NCBI GenBank assembly: GCA_045643185.1
Contig: JAZUKH010000204.1
Location: 1-14,168, forward strand
Source: RGIG464 sp045643185
GTDB lineage: Bacteria > Myxococcota_A > Bradymonadia > UBA4248
Reading direction: 5' to 3'
DNA: 14,168 nucleotides
Position numbers and translations under genes: made by a program. Below the pieces are notes generated by a model, which saw only the letters and a list, made by a program, of their open reading frames with translations, was not told the origin of the DNA and made no database searches. Of the stretch, positions 7,006-13,854 are shown piece after piece. Numbering within the stretch: the first letter of the stretch is position 1; every line of letters starts with the position of its first letter.

Positions 7006-9642
7006 ATGAAACACAACTTGTTCAAGAAATGCCTTTTAACGCTTGGCCTTGCAGCACTTTCACTGGGGACGCTATCGTGCGAAGACAGTTCCACGATCCA
7101 CGTCTACGCGTCGAAGAGCCTTGCACAATCGTTCAGCACGCTCAAGGGAGAAGCGCTTTACAACATTTTGGGCGCAAGCGTCGTGAGCGACAACACGGAC
7201 AACGGTATCCAGTTTGCAGTTTTTGCCAAGAACGCCACGCGCGTCGAAGTGCTGATTTTTGGCAACGAACCCGAACGCTCAACGCCGATCGCACGCATTC
7301 CGATGACGAAAGACGCGGAAAGCGGCATTTGGACGCAGTTCGTCTCGGGCATCGGCTATGGCACGCACTACGGGTATATTGCGTTTGGTCCGAACTGGCC
7401 GTACGATCCCAAGTTTGAGCCGGGCACGAGCATTGGTTACATCACCGACTGCGACGAAGACGGCAACCGTTACAACCCCAACAAATTGTTGATCGACCCC
7501 TACACGCGCCGCATTCACCGCGATTTTGACTGGGGTTCGGGCAACCCGGCCTCGGGTACCGCGCTCAAGACGAGCACGTGGAAGGCCGCCGCGAAATCGG
7601 TCGTCATTAAGAGCGAATACGAATGGAGCGCCAACGAAAAGCAGTGGCGCGAAAACCGCATGAAGGGCAACCAGTTTGAAGGTCACAGCGACAACGATCT
7701 GATCGTCTACGAAGTGCATCCGCTTGGCTTCACCAAGGGCGCGCTCGACCTCAACCAGGATGTTGCGGGAACATGGCGAGGAATCGGAGAAAAGGCAGAA
7801 TACCTCAAGGAACTCGGCATCACAGCGGTGGAACTCATGCCCGTCGGCGAAAAACCTGATGACGGCACGTATTGGGGGTATAACACCATTGCGTTCTTTG
7901 CCCCGGAACAGCGTTTTGCGACCGCCATCGACCAGAAGAAGACCAATGGCGTGCACGACGAGTTCAAAGAAATGGTCGACAAGCTCCACCAGGCGGGCAT
8001 CGAAGTCATTCTCGATGTCGTTTACAACCACTCCGGCGAAGGCGGCTTCTGGCGCAGCAAGGTCGCCAGCAATGACTTCGACTACGGTTCGCAGTCCAAT
8101 TTCGACGACGAAACGGCAGCCACCATTTACACGTTCCGCGGTCTTGACAACAAAGAGTATTATCACCTGACCAAGAACAGCCAAAACGGTCTGAACAACC
8201 AGATGTACCTTGACGAGACCGGTGTCGGCAACCAGATGCGAGCCAACAATACGCCGTTCAAGCGCCTGATCCTCGACAACCTTCGTTTCTGGGTCGAAGA
8301 AATGCACGTCGACGGCTTCCGTTTCGACCTGGCGTCAATTTTGGGTGTGACCGAAGAACAAATCAGTCAGAGCGGCGACGGCGACACCGCCGGCAACACG
8401 CTCGAAGAACGCAGCAAATACTGGGGTGAGCACGTCACGAGCACCGTGTTGCAGGACATCATCGACGACGACGTGATGGCGAAATACCACACGCGTTTCA
8501 TCGCTGAACCCTGGAGTCTCGGACAATACGTGAACGGCCTGTTCCCCAAATCAACGAAACACGAAGGCGTAGCCTGGTACGAATGGAACGGCCGTTTCCG
8601 CGACTTAGCACGCCCGCTCGTCAATTACGACGACTGCCGTCTGAACAAACAGGAAGGGCTCGCCCCGGATTGGCAGGCCAAAATCGATATCGGCAACATC
8701 TTGACGGGTTCCAGCAACATGTTCGGCGAAGACGGGCGAAAACCCTATCACTCGGTCAACTTTTTGACCGCGCACGACGGTTTCACGCTGTATGACCTCG
8801 AGACCTACAACAGCAAGCATAACGATTGCGGCAAGCTCAACCCGATCTGCTGCGGCGACCGCTACAATGCGTTCTGCGACCTCGACAGCGGCGACAACAA
8901 CAACAGTTCGCGCAACTGGTGCATCAGCCAAGTCTGTTGGTACGAAGGCGACGACGGCAACTGGTATTCCTACAGCTGCCCCGAAGACAAAAACCTCGCC
9001 AATAACGGCAAATGCCCGGACGCGGATGACGAAGCCACCAAGCGGCAAATGATCCGCAACCTCTTCACGCTTCTCTTCATAAGCCAGGGCACGCCAATGA
9101 TCCTCGGCGGCGACGAATTTATGCGCACCCAGTTTGGCAACAACAATGCCTACTCAGACTCCTCCAACAACGAATTTAACTGGTTCCGTTGGAGCGACTG
9201 GCTCAGCACGCCGGAAAACGTCCGTATGCATGACTTCGTGCGCGACATGATCAAGTTGCGTAAGACCTACAAGGAATTCCTGAGCCCGAGCGAATACGGC
9301 GCGCCCAGCCCCAAATGGTGGTGGGCCGACGGCTGCGGCGACACGGTCAACGGCTGCTGGGACAGCAAAGCGGTCGCGATCTACTACGAAGCCACGGAAA
9401 CAACACCTAAACCACTTTACATCATGATCAACCTGGAAGGCGACGGCGATCGCACCTTCTATTTGCCCGATGGCGAATGGACTATCCTTGCCGATACGCA
9501 GAAATGGTATGATAACACCGAATATCTCGCCGGCGAAGGTATCGACAAAAAGCAAACGCACAACATCTGGCTCGATGGTTCCAATACGACCAGCGGCACA
9601 TACGCCGTCAAATCTCGCAGCATCGTCATCGCGACGAAATAA
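7006..9642 (+). CDS. Isoamylase/GlgX-type GH13 debranching enzyme, exported, probable lipoprotein
   Basis: Predicted to cut alpha-1,6 branch points of glycogen or amylopectin. The frame is open from 6802, but ATG 7006 is chosen because it begins a signal peptide (positive N-terminus, then LLTLGLAALSLGTLSC, Cys25); the preceding 68 codons cross palindromic DNA. The Shine-Dalgarno is weak. Length from 7006 is 878 residues. About 56-170 is a CBM48-like N-domain; the barrel starts near 230. Catalytic regions: LDVVYNHSGEGG with Asp337; GFRFDLAS with nucleophile Asp441; IAEPW with Glu501; FLTAHDGFTL with Asp591. The YNHSGEGG, FRFDLAS and HDGFTL wordings are typical of isoamylases and GlgX. Residues 608-670 are an insertion with eight Cys, likely disulfide-bonded outside the cytoplasm. 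Most GlgX proteins are cytoplasmic, so export points to extracellular polymer. The porin gene follows after 15 bases. Confidence 0.88.
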   Translation: MKHNLFKKCLLTLGLAALSLGTLSCEDSSTIHVYASKSLAQSFSTLKGEALYNILGASVVSDNTDNGIQFAVFAKNATRVEVLIFGNEPERSTPIARIPMTKDAESGIWTQFVSGIGYGTHYGYIAFGPNWPYDPKFEPGTSIGYITDCDEDGNRYNPNKLLIDPYTRRIHRDFDWGSGNPASGTALKTSTWKAAAKSVVIKSEYEWSANEKQWRENRMKGNQFEGHSDNDLIVYEVHPLGFTKGALDLNQDVAGTWRGIGEKAEYLKELGITAVELMPVGEKPDDGTYWGYNTIAFFAPEQRFATAIDQKKTNGVHDEFKEMVDKLHQAGIEVILDVVYNHSGEGGFWRSKVASNDFDYGSQSNFDDETAATIYTFRGLDNKEYYHLTKNSQNGLNNQMYLDETGVGNQMRANNTPFKRLILDNLRFWVEEMHVDGFRFDLASILGVTEEQISQSGDGDTAGNTLEERSKYWGEHVTSTVLQDIIDDDVMAKYHTRFIAEPWSLGQYVNGLFPKSTKHEGVAWYEWNGRFRDLARPLVNYDDCRLNKQEGLAPDWQAKIDIGNILTGSSNMFGEDGRKPYHSVNFLTAHDGFTLYDLETYNSKHNDCGKLNPICCGDRYNAFCDLDSGDNNNSSRNWCISQVCWYEGDDGNWYSYSCPEDKNLANNGKCPDADDEATKRQMIRNLFTLLFISQGTPMILGGDEFMRTQFGNNNAYSDSSNNEFNWFRWSDWLSTPENVRMHDFVRDMIKLRKTYKEFLSPSEYGAPSPKWWWADGCGDTVNGCWDSKAVAIYYEATETTPKPLYIMINLEGDGDRTFYLPDGEWTILADTQKWYDNTEYLAGEGIDKKQTHNIWLDGSNTTSGTYAVKSRSIVIATK

Positions 9643-9657
9643 TTAAAGGACAGCTTC

Positions 9658-11211
9658 ATGAAACAACAGTTAACTCGTTTTTGGGCTTTTTTGGCGGTGC
9701 TGGCAGCGTTCATCCTGACCGCCGTCGCCCCGACGAACGCCCAGGCCGAAGACGATCGCTTCTCCGCGGGCGGTTACTTCCGAATCGGCGCACGCCCTGA
9801 CTTCCAGGGCGGCTACTCCAAACTCGGTCTGTGGAACATCAGCGGCCGTCTGCTCAACGAAACACAGTGGGCTGCCCTCGAAATGAGATTGCAACTCATC
9901 AAGCAAACGCCCGGCACCAACGAAGTGTGGACGAGCCTGCACGCCAAGATCGAAGGCGGTTCCGCCCACGCAGCCGACCTTCTCAACGGCTCACTCGGCA
10001 ACTTCGCCCTCACCCAGCTCTACGTCAAAGCCGGTAACGTCCTCATCGAAGACGTCGTCTGGCAGCTCGGTACCCTCGATTACTACTTCGGGGATCTCGG
10101 CCTCTATGACATGAAATTCGCTGAGATCTTCTACGACACCGTCGGCTTGAGCGGCACCTGGTCCAATAAATACGCCGACGTCCTCATTGGCATCGGCGAC
10201 TCGGGCTACCTCAAAAACAGCAAAGGTTACAGCCCCGTCCTGACGGCGGGCGCCGCAGCCCGCATCCGACCGACCGATGGCGTCGAATTCGGCGTCGGCG
10301 GCGAAGTCATGTACTCACCCTCCGTCGAAAGCTCCGAAAAAGCACCGCACCAGACCAAGTTCTCTGAAGAAAGCGGCGTCAATTACGAGTCATACCTTCA
10401 CCAGGAAGTGCTGCAGGACTTCGTCGATCACATCGGCGACGCAAACCTGCTCGACAACCGCTACCCCACGCCGACCGCCGAAGATGCGCTTAGCTTCAAA
10501 GTCATCGGTTACCTCGGCTTCGGTAAACTCGGCGCCCTCAAATGGAATAACCTCTTCATCAACTTCCTGAGACAACACCCCGAGCAGTATTATTACGAGA
10601 CCTACCAGGGCAACGAAAAACGCATCTTCATCAAAGACTGGACCGATGAACGCTATCAGCTCAACCTCGGCGACGAAATGAACCTCGAAATCGTCAAAGA
10701 TCGCTTCGACCTCACCTGGGCCGGTATCTTTGGCTATCATTACGACAAAGATGACGACATCAGCGCCAGTGAACGCAACCGCATGATCTGGTCACTCGTT
10801 CTGCGCGGTCAGGTCTACATCACGCCCGTTGCACATATCCTCATCGAAACCTCGTTCGCCCAGGAACACTCCCTCAACGGCAACCTCTGGCGTTCCAGCG
10901 CAAGCTCCATCTGGGCCAACACCAATGGCATCTCGAATGACCGAGGTCTCGAATACGGCGACATCGACACGCGAAACACCTGGCAGGGTAAGCTCGGCTT
11001 CGTCCTCAACCCCGGCGGCACCGGCATCTTCGCACGCCCGTCCCTTCGAATCATGTACGGCGTTCAGTATTCTAACGCCCACAACGCTTTCGAAAACACC
11101 AACATCGAAGACCAAACCTCCAGTAACGAATTCTACGGCTCCGATTTCAACAAAATTTCTGACCGTCACTGGCACCACGTTCTCTCCCTTGAGGCAGAGG
11201 CCTGGTTCTAA
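9658..11211 (+). CDS. LamB/maltoporin-like outer-membrane porin
   Basis: Predicted passive channel for maltodextrins across the outer membrane. Residues 1-30 form a signal peptide with an AQA cleavage site before EDD. The remainder of the 517 residues alternates polar and hydrophobic residues as in beta-barrels and ends in Trp-Phe, a typical outer-membrane insertion signal. Resemblance to maltoporin is by eye: an early GGYFRIG (LamB has HGYARSG), a middle DLGLYDMKF segment resembling RHDVHMIDF, a WSLVLRGQVYITPVAHILIE stretch resembling the late LamB strands, and FARPSLRIMYGV resembling WSRPAIRVFATY. It is longer than E. coli LamB (about 420 mature residues). AAAGGA precedes the ATG, and only 15 bases separate it from the debranching enzyme, so the two are probably co-transcribed. 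Another carbohydrate-selective porin (OprB or ScrY type) is possible. Confidence 0.72.
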   Translation: MKQQLTRFWAFLAVLAAFILTAVAPTNAQAEDDRFSAGGYFRIGARPDFQGGYSKLGLWNISGRLLNETQWAALEMRLQLIKQTPGTNEVWTSLHAKIEGGSAHAADLLNGSLGNFALTQLYVKAGNVLIEDVVWQLGTLDYYFGDLGLYDMKFAEIFYDTVGLSGTWSNKYADVLIGIGDSGYLKNSKGYSPVLTAGAAARIRPTDGVEFGVGGEVMYSPSVESSEKAPHQTKFSEESGVNYESYLHQEVLQDFVDHIGDANLLDNRYPTPTAEDALSFKVIGYLGFGKLGALKWNNLFINFLRQHPEQYYYETYQGNEKRIFIKDWTDERYQLNLGDEMNLEIVKDRFDLTWAGIFGYHYDKDDDISASERNRMIWSLVLRGQVYITPVAHILIETSFAQEHSLNGNLWRSSASSIWANTNGISNDRGLEYGDIDTRNTWQGKLGFVLNPGGTGIFARPSLRIMYGVQYSNAHNAFENTNIEDQTSSNEFYGSDFNKISDRHWHHVLSLEAEAWF

Positions 11212-11219
11212 TGATTTTC

Positions 11220-11313
11220 GATTTCGATGTAGAGATGTGTCGCGACACGCCTCTACATCGAAATCGCGACACGTCTCTACATCGAAATCGCGACACGTCT
11301 CTACATCGAAATC
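11220..11313. repeat. 46-bp near-perfect palindrome followed by 24-bp repeats of its arm
   Basis: A 15-base arm (GATTTCGATGTAGAG) at 11220-11234 is exactly complementary to 11251-11265. The centre contains the 12-base palindrome GTGTCGCGACAC. The right arm is repeated at 11275-11289 and 11299-11313 with a 24-base period, so the left arm could pair with any of three partners. It fills most of the 119-base gap between the porin stop and the next amylase start. A frame reads through it from ATG 11211, but its translation is pure repeat ahead of a signal peptide, so the element is treated as non-coding. Confidence 0.85.
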
Positions 11314-11330
11314 ACTTTTGGGATACACAA

Positions 11331-13574
11331 ATGATGCGAAACATATTTATTACCTTCCTCTTCGTTCTGTTCGCAGCCATCGGTGCCTTCGGCTTCATGG
11401 GCTGCGTGGCCTCCACCCCGGTCGTGCAATATCCTGACAACACGTCGATCACGACGGTCTATACTTACGACGACGTCGACGCCGTCCAATCCAATGCCGC
11501 GCCAGACGAGCTGCTCACCCAATTCAACGACAGCCTCACCGCGCGTAACCTCAAAGTCCAAAATGTCGACTTCGAAAAGGTCAAAGCCATTCTGACGTCC
11601 ATTCGCGACACCGAACGCCGTTTGAATGCACTTCAAAATATCGCTAGTTCATCAAATTATCTTGTCTTAACCGAGCTTTCGACTGAATTTTATTCAGCAC
11701 TCAGCGGTCGTTATCGCTGGGATGTTCACGCCAAAATGACGATCATCGACACGCGTACGCACGAGACGCTCACGCAGTCATTCACGGTGCCTGCGGCCCT
11801 CATGTATGCCCATGAAACCGGTGTCGATGCCATCAACGCTGTGAAATCCGAACTCGATCGCAAGCTGACCAGCCTGGTCGATCAATTCCTCAAAGGCGTA
11901 TCTGCCGGCGTCCAGCCGGTGGCTGTCGTCGAAGCCCCTGCGGGGGCTTCCCCCGGCGTTATGACGCGCTCAGTCCTGGCGCCCAGCGCCGACAAAGCAG
12001 AAGCGATCTACTTCATCATGGTAGACCGCTTTTTTAATGCCCAAAACGAGAACGATTTTGACGTGAATAAGGCTGACGAAGCCGGTTGGCATGGCGGTGA
12101 CCTCGCTGGCATCCAGCAGCAGCTTCCCTACCTGCGCGATCTTGGCATCACGCAGCTCTGGCTCTCACCGATCTTTAGCGCCGCGCACGAGAAATTCTTT
12201 GGTAACGCCGCTTTTCACGCTTACTGGACTTACGATCTGAACGAGATCGACACCCATTTTGGCACGACCGACGACCTCGTCAAACTTGCCAAAGCCGCTC
12301 AGGATAACGGCATGGGCTTAATTTTGGATTTTGTCGTCAACCATGTTGGTTATGGTTCCCCGCTCGTCGAACAAAAGCCAGACTGGTTCCACGCCCCTCT
12401 CACGATCGAAGACTGGAACGACCCAGTTCAACTCACCACGCGTCAGGTTCACGGATTGCCCGACCTCAACCAGGATAATCCGGATGTGTACAACTACCTC
12501 GCCGGCGCCGCGCAAAAATGGCTTTCCCTCCCCAACATCACCGGTTATCGACTCGACGCCGTCAAACACGTCGGCCTCGATTTCTGGACTAAATTTAACA
12601 CCGCCCTCCTCGCCCAAAAGCCAGACATGATCCTGCTCGGCGAATACTTCGATGGCGACCCCAAAAAAGTCGATGAAGTCCAAAAAAAAGGTCATTTCAC
12701 ACACCTGTTCGACTTCCCGCTCGCCTTCGCCCTGCGAGACGTGTTTTGTGATCACAAAACACTCGACTACCTCGCCAACATTCTGCCAAACGACCTGATC
12801 TATACCAACCCCGAAAACATGGTCACGTTCCTTGACAATCACGATATGCCGCGCTTTATCAGCACCTGTCACGGCGACCAGGCCGCGATGCGACGCGCCC
12901 TGACCGTCATGATGTCGTTGCGCGGCATTCCCAGTCTGTATTACGGCACGGAGGTCCCGCTCGCGGGTGACAAGGAACCCCAAAACCGCGGCGACATGAC
13001 TTTTGGCAACGCTCAGCTTTATGATGCCGTCAAAGCCGATATCGCGCGCCGCAATGCTTACCCCGTTTTGCGCAATGGCAAGACCGGCACGATCCACTTC
13101 GAAAACGACTTCATCGTGATCGCGCGCGACAACGGCGCGCAGCAGGCGCTCGTTCTCGTGTCCGAATCAGGCAGCGAAAAAGCCTACACTTTGCCCGAAG
13201 GCACGTGGTTTGACGCCGACACGCGCGAACCCGTCGACGCAACGGTCGCCGTCGCGCCCAGATCCGTTCGTGTGCTGATCAACCAGGTCGTCACCAAGCC
13301 ACTCATCACTGGTAAAACACGACAGATCACGTTCAAAACACCCAACGACGGTGCCACTTACGCCCTCGTTGGCAGCGCCCCAGAATTCGGTCAGTGGAAC
13401 CCAGCCAACGCGCCGCGCCCCGTCAACGGCGAACTCACCCTGACCCTGCCCGCTCAGAGCGTCATCGCCTATAAACCCGTCAAGTTAGACCCGTCCGGTG
13501 CCGTGCAATGGGCCGATGGACCAAACCGCGCCGTCTTTACCGAAACTGACCAGGTCGTCAACGTTCAATTCTAA
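11331..13574 (+). CDS. Lipoprotein GH13 alpha-amylase with C-terminal CBM20 starch-binding domain
   Basis: Predicted to cleave alpha-1,4 glucans while bound to starch. ATG 11331 (ATGATG) is chosen over the in-frame ATG 11211 because a hydrophobic signal peptide begins here and ends FMGC (Cys25); the lipobox is slightly atypical. From 11331 the protein has 747 residues. About 26-200 is a domain I do not recognise, with a likely helical, charged part and a C-terminal helix; a Pro/Ala linker follows. GH13 starts near 223: LDFVVNHV with Asp333; GYRLDAVKH with nucleophile Asp409; GEYF with Glu438; LDNHD with Asp505; then YYGTE. Residues about 664-747 match CBM20: ITFKT, VGSAPEFGQWNP (Trp689), YKPVKLD, and W-x2-GPNR at 727-733, which includes both sugar-stacking Trp positions. 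It is last in the starch locus; only a weak GGGA precedes the start. Confidence 0.9.
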   Translation: MMRNIFITFLFVLFAAIGAFGFMGCVASTPVVQYPDNTSITTVYTYDDVDAVQSNAAPDELLTQFNDSLTARNLKVQNVDFEKVKAILTSIRDTERRLNALQNIASSSNYLVLTELSTEFYSALSGRYRWDVHAKMTIIDTRTHETLTQSFTVPAALMYAHETGVDAINAVKSELDRKLTSLVDQFLKGVSAGVQPVAVVEAPAGASPGVMTRSVLAPSADKAEAIYFIMVDRFFNAQNENDFDVNKADEAGWHGGDLAGIQQQLPYLRDLGITQLWLSPIFSAAHEKFFGNAAFHAYWTYDLNEIDTHFGTTDDLVKLAKAAQDNGMGLILDFVVNHVGYGSPLVEQKPDWFHAPLTIEDWNDPVQLTTRQVHGLPDLNQDNPDVYNYLAGAAQKWLSLPNITGYRLDAVKHVGLDFWTKFNTALLAQKPDMILLGEYFDGDPKKVDEVQKKGHFTHLFDFPLAFALRDVFCDHKTLDYLANILPNDLIYTNPENMVTFLDNHDMPRFISTCHGDQAAMRRALTVMMSLRGIPSLYYGTEVPLAGDKEPQNRGDMTFGNAQLYDAVKADIARRNAYPVLRNGKTGTIHFENDFIVIARDNGAQQALVLVSESGSEKAYTLPEGTWFDADTREPVDATVAVAPRSVRVLINQVVTKPLITGKTRQITFKTPNDGATYALVGSAPEFGQWNPANAPRPVNGELTLTLPAQSVIAYKPVKLDPSGAVQWADGPNRAVFTETDQVVNVQF

Positions 13575-13606
13575 ATAGAATCACCAAGACACGTTCAACA
13601 TTTCGT

Positions 13607-13654
13607 ATATTCATCCGAGTTTTCTTCTTTTTTATATATAACTCGGATGAATAT
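13607..13654. terminator. Perfect 15-bp inverted repeat with T-rich loop after the last amylase gene
   Basis: ATATTCATCCGAGTT (13607-13621) and its exact complement (13640-13654) enclose an 18-base loop that contains a run of six T. It begins 32 bases after the stop at 13574 and is the likely transcript end of the starch locus. The T-run lies inside the loop instead of after the stem, so it is not a textbook rho-independent terminator; an mRNA-stabilising hairpin or a protein-binding palindrome are alternatives. Confidence 0.5.
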
Positions 13655-13659
13655 GCAGT

Positions 13660-13674
13660 ACGTTCAATGAACGT
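13660..13674. promoter_or_regulatory. 15-base palindrome ACGTTCAATGAACGT
   Basis: ACGTTCA and TGAACGT flank one central A. Its half, ACGTTCAA, also occurs at 13561-13568 (over the end of the amylase gene) and 13591-13598. The element lies about 180 bases upstream of the next lipoprotein gene and could be an operator. The rest of 13675-13854 holds a small GTTCG/CGAAC repeat at 13803-13821 and no gene that I can support. Confidence 0.3.
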
Positions 13675-13854
13675 CAAAATTACGTCTCGAAATGAATGCC
13701 CATGTATCATCAAACTGTGTTATACCACACCACTTGGTGAGGAATGGAATGTATCAACATATCTCTTCCGTTCAAACAGTTAAAATTATTTTGCACTCCA
13801 AAGTTCGGTAAATGATCGAACGATTTAATCAATAACAACAACCTAGGATTTCGT

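Noticed and set aside
7279..8307. Long minus-strand open frame inside the debranching-enzyme gene
   Set aside because: It is opposite a gene with intact GH13 motifs; long antisense frames are a by-product of the codon pattern here, and the translation shows no domain.
11211..11330. ATG 11211 as the start of the CBM20 amylase, overlapping the porin stop
   Set aside because: The first 40 codons would be repeat-derived and would place a lipoprotein signal peptide internally; ATG 11331 starts the signal peptide directly.
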